Assembly: GCA_030068075.1 (NCBI GenBank)
Contig: CM057831.1
Span: 10,087,370-10,151,369 of the forward strand
Direction of reading: 5' to 3'
From: Paguma larvata
Taxonomy: Eukaryota; Chordata; Mammalia; Carnivora; Viverridae
DNA length: 64,000 nt
The translations under genes were made by a program, and so were the position numbers. Shown one piece after another: positions 42,761 to 54,370 of the stretch (within the stretch, counting starts at the first letter, position 1; each line of letters begins with the position of its first letter). The notes under the pieces are model-generated. The model ran no database searches and was not told the DNA's origin. It saw only the letters and a program-made list of their open reading frames with translations.

Positions 42761-43659
42761 GCACAGGCAAGACTAGCAGTCCTGGCACGGGAGGGTAAGT
42801 ACTATGCCGGGGAGGTGCACGCCGGACACGGCGGGGCTTAAACGGGCAGGCAAGGGTACCCTGGGCAATGGAACCGGCTAGAGCAGAGGCAGCAGTACGC
42901 AGGGCAGCCCCCGGGGAAGCCGAGCGGTCTGATGCACCCGCGAGACTGTCCTTGCCCTTGCCTTTTCCTCGCCACCTTCCTGGGAAAACCCGCCTGCCTG
43001 CGGACAGGATCCGGTGGCCCTCTCCCTCCTGCGGAGGCCCAGCGGCCCATTAGCCATCCCGGAGCACACAGATTGCGCTGGGCAGTGGTCGACGGTAAGA
43101 ACCAGACATCGCTCCACCTTCCGCCCCCACCCATGGCGGGGAGAGGACCCCTCCTCACACTGAATTCTGCAGACCAGAGACCCCGCTCTTCGTACCCCAC
43201 AAGGGTCTGCTTGGGCAACCGGGCGAGACGCCTCCCAGTCTCCTCGGTCCAACCGTCCCCCCGGCTCCCCTCCGGGGCATCGAGTCCCTGCTCCTCGTCA
43301 CTGGCTGGGACTTTCTTTCCCCTCCCAGTGTCCTCAGGGTTTCTCTCCCCTCCACGTTTAAAGACCCACTCAGACCAAGTTCTTCCCAGCAACTCTCCAG
43401 CGGCACCTGACTGCTCAGGACAAAGGATGCCACTCGGCCCAAATGATGACACGACTGGAGACACCAGCCGGTGGGTGAGGAGACATTTGAAACGGGTGTG
43501 GGGGATGCAGGGCGGTGTCCGGTGTCCCTGAAGTCACACCATGCAGCCAGCTGCCTCCTCTGCCTTCTGTCCGGCGGGACTCGATACTGAGGCCAGCCCT
43601 GGCCCCTGGCCCCTGGGCCCCCTCTGAGCACCACCCCCCAGCCCCAGCTCATCAAATAA

Positions 43660-43930
43660 TGAAGCAGATAAATTTTATAATGCACAGCGTTACACCAGGA
43701 TATACAATAAAACGCGAAAGACAAATAACGAGGTGCAAGTTATAATGAAGAAAAAGCCTGCAGTCAGAGACATCCGAGTATGAATTATTGACTAAGGTTT
43801 TACACTCTCAAGGATGTGTGGAGGAATATTTTCCATCAAAGATTTGCATAATTCACTCATAGAAACCTGGGTAGAATACAGAGTGAGATTTTACATCAAC
43901 AAGTCGGGCCTGGCATTGCAGATGCTTCCA
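43660..43930. promoter_or_regulatory. AT-rich candidate enhancer with perfect octamer
   Basis: A 270-bp AT-rich, non-repetitive island in a GC-rich intron. It contains a perfect POU octamer ATTTGCAT at 43842-43849, immediately followed by AATTCACTCAT, plus TATGAATTATTGAC and AAATTTTATAATGC. Neural POU factors bind such octamers. No expression or conservation data are available to me. Confidence 0.4.
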
Positions 43931-44799
43931 TTTTTTTTTTTTTCCTGAAGGACTGAAATGCAGGGGTGTGGGGACAGGGGCACAGGGGCTGTCTCTGCTC
44001 TCCGCACAGTGAATGGCCAGAGACGGGGCCGGCAGGCCCCGAGGCCTTCCTGGGGAAGAAGAGTCGGGCTCCTGAGATGCCGCTGAAGCCACCGACGAGC
44101 TGGTTGGGGGGATGTCCACGCAGAGGGGAGTGTGTTCGTGTGAGTGCATGTGCGTGCGTGCCATAGTGCACGCATGCCTCGTATATGCACATGGGGGGAG
44201 GGGACAGGATTAAGCCTCAGCATAGGTCAGAGGTTTGAGGAAGTCAGGGGAAAGGAAGAGTCTTTTTCTGGCAGGAGGACTTCAAGGCTCTGCACCAGAG
44301 CAAGAAACTTGCAGAACATCCCTGTTTTGTTCTCCCGACGGGGCTGCCCTAGCCTGTCCAGGGCGTGCGTGTGGATTACAAAGGGACCCCTCTGGCTGGA
44401 TGCAACCTGGTGCCAAGAACCATAGTCTGGCCAGAGGAGAAAGACCTGGGTTTCAGGCTCCACTTGCCCCTTAGGCTTTGCACCTTTTTGCAGTGCACAA
44501 CCTGGGCATCCATACGTGCCAGTCCCACCTCAGGGAGTCTTCCCACTCACATTTGTTTAAAGAGACAGACACGGGGGCAACTAGAGACAAAAGGGCCTCC
44601 GGAGATCCCAGACAGGTCTCAGAGCCCACTTAGTCCTTCCACCCTGCGTAACAACCACGCCCGGGGCGGGGGTGGGTTCCTTTCACCACGGTTATTGTAG
44701 TGAGTATCACGCATTACAACCCAAAGCTCTCCTCACAGCCTCAAAGCTCCAAGCACGTTCAGAGGGGCCCATCTAAGAGGAGGAGGCTCTTCTGTGGCT

Positions 44800-44990
44800 C
44801 CCCACCCAGCTTGAAGGGATTGGAGGCCAGGCAGGCGTGGGTTCTACTTGTGTCTTCACCAAGCACGCGGCCTTTAATACAGTATCATCAACCTCACGTT
44901 CATCACTTGTGGTATGAAGACAGGCCAGCTCCCCGCAGAGTTGTTATGGGGGGCCAGTAAGCCCACCTACACGAAGCGCCCTGCCACATA
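44800..44990 (+). repeat. Possible MIR fragment
   Basis: GGCAGGCGTGGGTTCTACTT, a CACGTTCATCACTTGTGG segment and GAGTTGTTATGGGGGG suggest a diverged MIR. Confidence 0.45.
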
Positions 44991-45319
44991 GCTGCTCAAG
45001 AACCCTGGGTACTACTCCCATCCCAAGGCTCTCACGCCCCTCCCTCTCCTGTTTCAAGACAAGTGCCAGAGAAACACGTGCCCGTCCTAAGCTGTTCCTT
45101 GCCAGGCTGTTCCACAGAACCGCAGGGCCCCAGACTTGCAGAACCCAAATAACGTTCCACACGGCAGTTCCCAGCCCACGTGGGGCTCCTGGGCGCTTGA
45201 AACTGACCAAACTCCCTGGGCTTCAAACGCATAGGAAGAAAACAGGATAACGCAAAGTGGATCCTTAAGAATGTTCTGTTGGTTACATGTCAATATCGTA
45301 GAGACACTGAGTTACAATA

Positions 45320-45661
45320 CAGTGGACTTTTCAACAACACAGGTTTGAACTGCATGGGTCCACTTCGGGCGGATGTTAAAAGATACAGTCCAGTACTATA
45401 AATGTATTTTCTCTCCCTTATGATTTTCTTAATAACATTTCCTTTTCTCTAGGTGACTTTATTAAGGACACAGTCTACAATACACGTGACATCCAGAGTA
45501 TGTGTTAACGGACTGTTTACGTTAATGGTAAGGCTTCCTGTCAACAGCAGGTGATCAGTAGTTACATTCTGGGGGAGTCGAAAGTTATATTCGGATATTT
45601 TGCTGCTTTGAGGGGCCGCTCCCGTCCCCCCCCCCCCCCCGCATTGTTCAAGAGTCAACTG
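45320..45661 (+). mobile_element. Tigger2-like non-autonomous DNA transposon (MITE)
   Basis: CAGTGGACTTTTCAACAACA, CAGGTTTGAACTGCATGGGT, TTCTCTCCCTTATGATTTTC and GGTAAGGCTTCCTGTCAACA are highly similar to the internal-deletion Tigger2 consensus, and GCATTGTTCAAGAGTCAACT closes it as the terminal inverted repeat. TA precedes the left end and CA follows the right (TA expected). An uninterrupted C run lies near the right end where the consensus has a short CCCC-rich stretch. No transposase remains. Confidence 0.85.
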
Positions 45662-45759
45662 CATAGGGTTACAATGAATCTCAGTTGTTTCTTTTTACGT
45701 TTTGAACATGGGATAACAACAAGAGTTCAAATGACACACGTGACCTGATTTTGTTCCTG

Positions 45760-45870
45760 TTGAGCTACCCGGACCCTTCATTCTACAAATGGGGAAACTG
45801 AGGCCGTACGGGGAAGCGATTCGCTCACGGTCACACCGCTAGGAAACGGCAGTGCCCCCGAAGGGCGGCC
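45760..45870 (-). repeat. MIR fragment
   Basis: CTACAAATGGGGAAACTGAG and GGTCACACCGCTAGGAAACG is the complement of the MIR core. Confidence 0.65.
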
Positions 45871-47078
45871 GGATGCGCGAAGCTCGCCACGCGGGGCTTG
45901 TAGCACTGATGGCAGATGGTAACACAACGCCGGGAGAGAGATTCCCCAGTTCTTTCGCGTGACAAGGACAGCTCCCAGATGACTCATGAAACATGAGGGC
46001 TCATTCTGGACACTCCACTTGACGGAGGCCACTAACAGGCTGGCGTGGGACCAGGAAGCTGGGCACCCTGCAAACCGGGTGATCTGAAGAGTGGCCGCAC
46101 ACCGGGGACCTGTACCTTGCAGGGAGGGGGATGGGAACAAGGCGCAACGGTTCTTGATAAAGGGGGAAGGACGGACGTCCTATTTGGCCTAAGAAAGAAT
46201 TTTCTGGTAGTTTTTGCCGTTTAGGGAAAGTGCTAGAATGGGCGGCAGTGAGCCCCTGTACCAGAAGCAGGAGACAACCTTGGGCCAAGCAGAGGGGATC
46301 CGAGCAGGACTGGAGGACCTTGCCCTTGGGAATGTCTGGGTCACTGGCTCACCTTCCCAGGGAAAGACAGTCTGGGAATCCAGCTCCCTGTTTTGGGAGG
46401 CAGGTGTCTGATCTGCCGGCTCTTCTCCTCGCGTACAGGAGTCCGCAGCCCCCTGTCGCAGGCCGAGAGCAGACAGCCTGCCTCCTCTCTGCTCTCTGCC
46501 CGACGTAGTCTTCCTGCCAACACCAGGTCAGAGAATTCTGCCGCGCCCCTGCCTCAGCCTTGTCCCGGCCTCATGGGCCACAGCGCTCGCCCGTGCCCAC
46601 ACACAGGGCTGGGGGCCTCAGCCCTTCTTGTCTGCTGGACAGACGGGCTGAACGGGGCGGCCCCCTCCTAGAGGGGGGTACGGGGCAGCAGGTGCCTCCT
46701 CTTCCCTCCGCCTCCCCCTCGCCTCTTGGATCACAAGACTCTGCTCCACTGAGTCACAGTCGCGAACACGACGGAACCTGACCCCTCCCTGCTCTGTGCC
46801 CCAGAGGGCTTTCCGGGTTGAAGGCAGACCCCTCCCCCCCACCAAGGAATCCCTGGAGAGATGTTCGCGTCCTGTCACCGACCTCCAGGCCCACCGAGAC
46901 ACACGCACACCCAAGCGGTGGTCAGAGCACACCCCAAAGTCGCACACACAGTCACGGTCACTGGTTGTGCTCTGCCGTCCTTACTGGAGACTCACACCTG
47001 GTGTCACCTACACAGGACGTGACGTGGTTGTCTAAGGCACGTCTACCCACAGCCCCGCACTACATCGTGCACCCACCC

Positions 47079-47142
47079 TCCACACACGCACACGCACGCG
47101 CGCACACACACAGGCACACACACACGCACGCGCACACACTTT
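47079..47142. repeat. CA/CG-rich simple repeat
   Basis: An imperfect alternating CA/CG run of about 60 bp. Confidence 0.9.
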
Positions 47143-47154
47143 TGCCATGACCTT

Positions 47155-47430
47155 GTACTGGGAACTTACCCTCTACCGCGTGCTGGCAGTATTCTAGTAC
47201 TTTCACGGCATTAACTCATGAGAGGCAGGTGCTGTCGATATGCCCGGCTCAAAGTCCGGGTCCCGACGTGAGCGCCGCGGCCTCCCCGGATGCCTGGGAT
47301 GGAGCGGCCAACAGGCTGGATGCTTTGCCTCCCAGCTTATGGCTCAACGATCCCCCCTCAGCGACAGCCACGAGGAGTCTCATTATCCCCATTTTTCAGA
47401 CGAGGAGACCGAGGCGTCCAGAAGGCAATT
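47155..47430 (-). repeat. MIR fragment(s)
   Basis: TAGTACTTTCACGGCATTAA and, later, TTATCCCCATTTTTCAGACG with GAGGAGACCGAGGCG are complements of MIR parts, with unrelated GC-rich sequence between. Confidence 0.55.
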
Positions 47431-48559
47431 CTTCCCTCTCTACGCCCCTGCTACTGTGGTTGCGGAGGGGGGGGTCGGCGGCTCCTTCTGGCAGTCTGTC
47501 TGTCTGCCATGCACGCGTCTAATATCTGGCTCTGGAAAGTGGCATGTGGCTGGCACCGAAGCGCCGTGGCCCCTCTGCAGTGGGCAGCCCCAGCGGGACA
47601 CTCCGGGCAGGCGTCGGGGACTGCAGCTTTAGAGGCACAGCGGGGGACGAGAAGAAGGGATCGTAGGCACAGGGCTGAGTCCTGCGTGACAAATGCTAAT
47701 AGCAGCCACACAGGCAACATGAGGCGCCAAGAGGACACAGGAGGCTTTAATGAGATACAATTTCTCTGCTTTCCTGCAGAGTAATTCAATTAACAGCCAG
47801 GAAAACCTCATTTCTTTTTACAAAGAGGGGTGTGGGGGGGGGGGTTCTCTGGGGACTTGGGAACGGGGAGGGGCTGGGCGGAGAGGCATCGAGGAGACCC
47901 ATGTAGGCCAGCCGCCTCGAATACACAGCTCCCTCCAGTACAGCCCCTTTAGGCGGAGAGGGAGAGGGCGGGGCCTCTCCCCGAGGTCCCATAGGAAGTC
48001 CTGTGTGAACTGGGCCAGTTGTGGCCAAAGCTTTCCAGCCCCAGCACCCGGCACGGCGCCTGGCACCACGCATGGCCAAATCAGAGCAACTCGGGTAGAG
48101 GCCACAAATGATCTCCAGGGCCCCTTCCCTGACGCCCCGTGTCACTGCACTTGTCCCTCCTATGGGCGCAGGGCGTCCCCGGCACGGTGCGTGTCCTAGA
48201 CGGCCGTGTCCTGGACTCCTGGTCTCTGGCTGAGAGACTCCCCAAGGCGGAAGCATCTCTGTTCAGGACTCGGCCTCTCTGTGGAGAGCTCCCAAGCGCG
48301 GGGCGCCTCTCCTGTTCCCGGCCGGCGCCCCCCGAGCCACCTGCCCGGGGCCCACGGTTAGACGCGCTCTGGGACAGGGAGGGACCTGGCCGGGCCTCTG
48401 GCGCCCAGCTCACGGCTTTACAGCCACACCGAAATCTCAGATTTTCTCCCCCTGATTCCTCTGGGGCCCTCCTGGCAGGTGTCACAGGCACCGGGCTGAG
48501 TGCAATCCCCCCCTGCCCCTCGCTCCGAGACCCTCCTGGGGCAGCAAGGCGAGGGGAGA

Positions 48560-48740
48560 GGAAATCAATTTCAGAAACAAGACAGTCGTCAGAATCCGAT
48601 GTAACCGGTTCCCGTCTGTGAAATTACTAGCAGGCCGGCTCTGTCACCCCCGAGGTCCTGCCCGGACCGGCTGCTATTTACATTTTAATTTGATGCGGAA
48701 GGCTGATAGATGTTTTAAAACACCGCGAGACGGACGGCTC
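48560..48740. promoter_or_regulatory. Candidate conserved non-coding island
   Basis: Non-repetitive sequence with GGAAATCAATTTCAGAAAC, CTATTTACATTTTAATTTGA and GCTGATAGATGTTTTAAAAC. Suggested by composition and homeodomain/TALE-like motifs only. Confidence 0.3.
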
Positions 48741-48854
48741 CGCCTGCTTGCTCACCTCCAGCCTCCACAGACGTCCCCGCCACCCCCAGGCTTGGAGGTG
48801 GAGTTCTGGGGCCCCCAGAGCCTGGAACTGCCACGGGGATTGTCAGCTGCCTGG

Positions 48855-48970
48855 GGGGTCTTAGTCCCTACATTGCCGGTGAGGAAGCAGAGGCTCAGAG
48901 AGGGGAAATGGTTTGTCTAGGGTCACACAGCTGGTGAGTGGCAGGAAGGAGACCGAGCCCCACGTCCCCT
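48855..48970 (-). repeat. MIR fragment
   Basis: GAGGAAGCAGAGGCTCAGAG and GGTCACACAGCTGGTGAGTG is the complement of the MIR core. Confidence 0.65.
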
Positions 48971-49534
48971 GACAATTCATCAGCTCCCTTTCCTTTGGTT
49001 CCAGTCCAGCCTTCTCCTTCTGCCTGCTTGGTGCGTTTCCCACTCTGGGCTTTATCCCAAGAGCGGGGAGCTGGGCGGGGAGGACGCAGGGCCCATAGAT
49101 CCCGGGGGGCTACAGAAGGAGCCCGGAATCCGAGCGGGGCCAGGCGGGTGGGGCCGGGAGGCCAGGCCAGGCCAGGTGGGGCTGGCGGTGAGCCAGGCAT
49201 CCTCCGTCTCCGTCTCCCTCCCTCTCTTCCGCCTGGTGAGCGGAGCTCAGCTGGTGTTTCTGACAAGTCCCCAAGTCACCAGGGAGGGAGGATTCAGTTA
49301 TGAATACCCAGAGGAGAGGAACAGCGTGTGTGGGAAGGAGAGTGTGGAAGAGGCAGAACAGGAAGGCCGCCGGCCGCTGGGAGAGGCCTGCTAACATGTG
49401 ATCAGGCCCGGCGGGTCGCATCCCGAAAGGAAGAATGAGGCGCCTCTCCGTCCCAAGCCTGGGCAGGAGTGTGGAGTCCTCACGGTGTTGTACGTTCCTG
49501 ACGGCTGCACCGTCCGGAGCTCCTCCAGTCCACA

Positions 49535-49680
49535 GACTCACGTCATCCTCCCCACAACCTGATTTGGGTTCCCACTTTTCAAATGGGGAAACTGAGGCTC
49601 GGGGACGTAGACTGCCCACGGTCACGCAGCTAGTAAGGGGCAGAGCCAGGGCTCGTCCCAGGTGCCTGTGGTTTTACCCA
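49535..49680 (-). repeat. MIR fragment
   Basis: TTTTCAAATGGGGAAACTGA and GGTCACGCAGCTAGTAAGGG is the complement of the MIR core. Confidence 0.7.
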
Positions 49681-49879
49681 CGATGTGGCCAGAGAAGGGC
49701 AGGAGGCAGGCGACCGGGTCTCCAGGACGGGGACGGGGGGCAAAGAGCCCAGCTTCTTTGAAGGGAAATGAAGTTACATTTGGGGGCAAGAAGGCTGGTC
49801 TGGGAACCAGGAGACCCGGGGGCTGGGCTGTTCTGCTCTCCTAGGTGGGAGGCCCGGGAGAGAGGGTTGAGGAGGTCCT

Positions 49880-50005
49880 TGGACCCAGCTACACGTACCA
49901 ATTACTTGGAAACCTTCCAAAAAATTCCTATCGCACAGTCCCCGTGGTCAGAGGCTCCGATTTAATCGGTGCAGGGTGGAGCCCGCGTCGGGGGGATTCT
50001 CACAC
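49880..50005 (+). mobile_element. MER20/MER5-type hAT element fragment
   Basis: CAATTACTTGGAAACCTTCC, CAGAGGCTCCGATTTAATCG and GGGTGGAGCCCGCG follow the order of MER20-like elements. Confidence 0.5.
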
Positions 50006-50689
50006 ATTGTTTGGAGAAGCAGCGCAGGGCTGCATGGCTCTCCCCTTCCACCTCCCCTTCTAGAAGATGCCCTCTGGTCCTTCCTCCGTCGCAGAGAGGA
50101 CAGTCTGAAAGCCAGCAGGATTGGAGGAACCGCAGTAAAGTCACATTCTTCTTTACGATCTCCAAGCAAGAAGTTTTGCTTTTCCAGGAAGTCCTTCTGA
50201 AAGTCTAACTGAAATCTCTTTAGGATTTGCACAGAGCTTCTCCCTAGTTAGGATGCTCCCGGCATGCTAAAATGCATTTTCGGACATCCCCCTCTTTGCC
50301 CTCTGGGAGAGGATTTCCAGGGGACACTGATACGCCCCCCCCGGCCCCCCAGAAGGTTCTGGAGAGCTCTGTAAACCCACTTGTCAGAGGAGACGGGAGC
50401 CTCCTGGCTCAGCAGCGCTCTGTCTTTTGTTTCTGGAAGGATTACATGCACCCATTTGAGGTGAGTGGGCCCCTCCTTCCCCCAATCCGGCCCCCTCCCC
50501 TCCCTCTGCCCCCCAAGGCTTGTGTCTCCTCCATGTTAACAAGATGGTGACAAGAACACAAGAACAGTAGCCCTGTTTGGAGGTGTGAGATAAGCTGTCA
50601 CAAAGGGGCATTGTTGGCACTGGGGTGGCGGGCCCGGGCGGGGGGCGGGTGGCAGCTCTTTGAGCTCAGCCAGGCGGCAGTTCCAGGCT

Positions 50690-50880
50690 TCCCCAGGGAA
50701 GAGCTGGGGGGGGGGCGCCTTCTGGTGCCTGCTTTGTTTTCCCCCTTCTTAAAGAGCCAGGGCCATGGCGTTCTTAATTTGATTGCACCCACTTGGGCTC
50801 CACGTCTCCCCTGATTAGCCAAGCTCCACCTGAAGCATGAGATGAATTCAAATTGCATGGAAGCAATCAGCTCCGCTCTG
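50690..50880. promoter_or_regulatory. Candidate conserved non-coding island
   Basis: Non-repetitive sequence with TTCTTAATTTGATTGCACCC, CTGATTAGCC and AAATTGCATGGAAGCAATCA. It resembles homeodomain-rich conserved elements; function is inferred. Confidence 0.3.
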
Positions 50881-50946
50881 AGGGGCGGTGGGGACATGGC
50901 TGGGGAGCTGGGGGCCCGCGGGACCCTCGCCGTCCACCGCCTGTGG

Positions 50947-50983
50947 GCGTGCGTGCGTGTGTACGCGTGCGCGCACGCGCGCG
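50947..50983. repeat. 37-bp perfect alternating purine-pyrimidine tract
   Basis: Every base from 50947 to 50983 alternates purine and pyrimidine, mostly GC and GT steps (GCGTGCGTGCGTGTGTACGC and on). This is a strong Z-DNA candidate. Confidence 0.95.
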
Positions 50984-51239
50984 GCTGCGGTGAAGGTTGG
51001 GGGGGGGTGGCCTCTGTGAGACTCAGACCGCAAACCTGCTTCTGCTCCCGGTGGGTGGTTTCAGTGGAGACCCACCTGGCCTCGCCTTCTCCAGCTATAA
51101 AATGGGCTCAGTCAGTTCTTCTTCGGCTGCTTGTCAAGGAGTCTAAGAGCAGACTTGGGGAGTATTCTCACGTCGGGGTGGGCACCCGCTTCTCCCCCGT
51201 CTCTGGTCTTCTTCACTCCCCAGAATGTTGGGAACATGA

Positions 51240-51425
51240 TAGTTAATAAAAATAGCTAACACTATTGAATGCTTGTTACATGCCGCGTGCCTCAATTAAT
51301 GACTTAGGCTTATCTCATTAAATTCTGCGCCCCTCCCCCCCATTCCCCACCATTCTAGAAGGTGAGGGGTATTATTATTCCCATTTTAGAGATGAGAGAA
51401 CACTCAACTCTGAAATTACTCTGAA
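51240..51425 (-). repeat. MIR fragment
   Basis: GAATGCTTGTTACATGCCGC, TTATCTCATTAAATTCTGCG and ATTCCCATTTTAGAGATGAG is the complement of MIR. Confidence 0.7.
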
Positions 51426-51515
51426 CATCAGAACGCTTCCAGAAACAAAAGGAGGTCACGCCAGCCTTTAGTCACTCGGGAAGCACTTCCGGTCATCGCC
51501 GTGAGCACCCGAAAC

Positions 51516-51724
51516 CAGGAGTCGGCAACCTTTTCGTGTCGAGAGCCAGGCAGTAAACATCTCAGGCTTCGCAGGCCCTCGGTCTCTGTTAAGGCGACTC
51601 CGCTCTGTCACCGTAGCTCGAAAGCGGCCACGGACGGTCAGATGGGCGGAACGGGCAAGGCTGCGTTCCAGCAATCGCCGGCCACTTGGCCAGGCTTGGC
51701 CCCAGCCCCAGTTTGCTGACCCTG
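51516..51724. mobile_element. hAT-type MITE with terminal inverted repeats
   Basis: It starts CAGGAGTCGGCAACCTTTTC and ends GTTTGCTGACCCTG, inverted complements of each other. Internal words AGGCAGTAAACATCTCAGGC, GGTCTCTGTTAAGGCGACTC and TCGAAAGCGGCCACGGACGG match a common mammalian hAT MITE. I cannot fix its Repbase name from memory. Confidence 0.75.
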
Positions 51725-52819
51725 CCCCAGTTCTAGAGCTCAGCACACAGGAGTTTCTGGTTAGGACGCTGGCTGAATTTAGACAAGGACAGTTGTAGGA
51801 TGTTGGAAGGGATGGCATTTCAGCTCTCAGACTTCCGGGAAGCTTGCATGTATGGAACACATCCCTGGGCACGGGGACCGTTACGGGCTGAATCGTGGCC
51901 CCCGCAGAGAGATATGTCAAGTCCTCAGGAGAGACACGCGCAGAGGAAAAGCGGAGTGGGGACTCGCAGGGAGAGGCCGCGTGAGGGGGAGGCGGGGGCC
52001 GGGGCGCCGCCCCCAGGACTCGAGGGCTGCGGGGAGCCCCCGAGGAGGCAAGGCAGGGCCCTCCGCAGAGCCTGCAGAGACAGCACCGCCCTGGTGGCAT
52101 CCTGATTTTGCATTTTTAGCCTTCCCCAATTGCGAGAGAACACATTTTTGGGTTTTTAAGTTTGAGGTCACGGGGCTCCAGCGCGGGAGGGAGACCTTTG
52201 CACCAAGTGCCAGGGAGGAGAGGCCGCGAGCCTCTCCTCCGTGGAGCTCGAGGGGGCTTCCTGGAGGAGGAGGCTGCTTGGGCTGTCCTCTCCCTGCGCC
52301 GTGGCGAGCCCGCTCTCCTGTTACACTCCCACCCCACGCACAGGCTGGCGGTGGGCAAGCGGGTGTGACAGCGTGCCAGGGCCACACGTGCTTGACCCCT
52401 ACCCCCAACCCCAGGGACTGGCCGTGTGTCGAGTCTCCGGAGACCCGAGAGGCCAGAGGGAAGCCCAGTGCTCCTGGGCCGGAGGCCCTGAGGCCTGGGC
52501 AGGGATGGGGTGAGGGGGGGGGTTCTAGGGAGATTCTCCAGGTCTGCCCACCGGTCTCATCCCTTCTGGCCCACGACAGGGCACCTGCCAGCTACGCACT
52601 GACTCGAGAGTCACCGTAGGGGCGTGGGCACCGCTTCTGGGCCAGCACACCGCTCTAGGAAGAAACCCTGGCCGTGTGTACCTGCCTGTACCTGCCAGCC
52701 ATCTTGACCTGACCAAAGCCAACACCCCCGCTCTTCAGTTTCATCTGTATTTCTACTGGTGCTTCTCACCTCGGCTCCTTTGTAACGACTGTTAGATTCC
52801 CTGCTCAAGATCCTAGCAT

Positions 52820-53160
52820 CACGTCCAGACTTCGGTGCCCCTATTTCCAGGAGAGCTCTCTCCCTGACCCCAGGCTGCCACCCTGTCATTAGAGGTCCTC
52901 CTCACGGCCTCCCACACGACTTTCGACCCCAGTGCCTTTGCTCATGCTTTTCCTTCCACCACCTCTTCTTCAAGGGTCAAGTCCCACTCCTCTAGAAAGC
53001 TCGGACCGTGTCTGTCCATGCCGGGTTTTTCCTTCCGGGACCTAACATTGCACCCATGGCCCCAGGCCCCCGGCACGTGACCTGCCCTCGTTCCCAGCTC
53101 CCTCGCCAGTCTGTAAGTTCTTTGGGGGCAGGAGTGGGGATTTCATCAGGAAGTGCGTGT
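52820..53160 (+). mobile_element. L2 LINE 3' part, sense
   Basis: CAGTGCCTTTGCTCATGCTT, CTTCTTCAAGGGTCAAGTCC, TCTCTCCCTGACCCCAGGCT and CTGTAAGTTCTTTGGGGGCA follow L2 order. Confidence 0.65.
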
Positions 53161-54239
53161 TTACTGCTTGACCGATCCAACAATTACCTTGGCTCCTACT
53201 GTTCAGAGGAGCTTTGATCATAACTGGGAGCACGGATCTGGGCCCCTCACTTAGGGTGGGGTTTGGAGGCACCCCTTCAGCTCTTTGCCACCCTGTATCT
53301 TCTTATCCAGGAAACCGAGCCCCCTGTGATGATTCCAGCTCCCTTGGGTCTCAGAGTGTTTACCGCACCTCGATTCGCACGGAGGACACGCGTCACTCTG
53401 GTGTCTATCAGATCGGCTGGAGCGGAACACGAGAAGGCTTTGAATGACACCTCAGAGGCCAGACCCATCTGGACGCTCCCCTGTGCTCCTGGTCACAGGG
53501 CAGGGGACTGCCTGCCACCACTCCCTAAAGCCTCAAACGAGGGGACAGGGGCCCCGGCAAGCCTGGGGACGAGACGTCCCAGTATAAGCACTTTCGCATT
53601 TGGGAGTGGAGGTTGTACGTGGGCAAGGTCACTCCCTCCTCCTAGCCCTTCAATGAAACCCTCCTTGGCACGTCAGGGGGCCCAGCTTGTCACGGTGACG
53701 AGGGGACGAGAGGTCAGGGAAGGGGGCTGCTCCACCCGGAGACCGTCATTCTACCCTGATGCCTGTACGCAGGACCCCGCAGGGGCTAGGTCTGGCACGG
53801 GATGCGGTGCTCCGAGGACACTGCTGGCCTCCTGAGGTCAGTTAAGATCTCGCACGTTTCTTTCGTCCAGACTTGGCTTTTTCTATAAAGCCCTGAATGT
53901 GGCCCGTTTGTTGAGCTCCGTTTGTGCCTTGGGGGCTGAGGGGAGGGGAGCGAAGGATGCGGTTTCTCTGAACAGAGGAGCCAACAGAGTCCAGGGAGAC
54001 GAAGTCACCGGCGCCAGGTTCCCCAGGGTGTAGTGGGGGACACGGAGACAAGAGAGCAGGACTCCCATCTCCCCGCCCAGGGCCTTCCTCTCCCCTAAGC
54101 CATCTACTCGTTTTGGCGTCTTCCCTGGGTCCTGCACAGGGTGCGGAGAGCCTGGGCGGCGCCCCGGCTGCACACCTCCTGGGGAGGGTGTAGGGGCGGG
54201 GAGCGCAGGACGGAGCCTGGCCCGGTGACAGGTTGTGTC

Positions 54240-54370
54240 CAGCCTCTCAGCTCAGCCCTGTTTGAGGAAGCAGGAGGCGAAGTGCCACTCCTTACTCTGA
54301 AGTTGAAAATCGATAAGGCCGAAGAGCCAGATGGATAATTATTGCCAAGGAAATTGCAGCGATGGCTCGT
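54240..54370. promoter_or_regulatory. Candidate conserved non-coding island
   Basis: A short stretch with GAAAATCGATAAGGCCGAAG and GATGGATAATTATTGCCAAG stands out against GC-rich flanks. TAATTA is a homeodomain core. Function is inferred. Confidence 0.3.
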
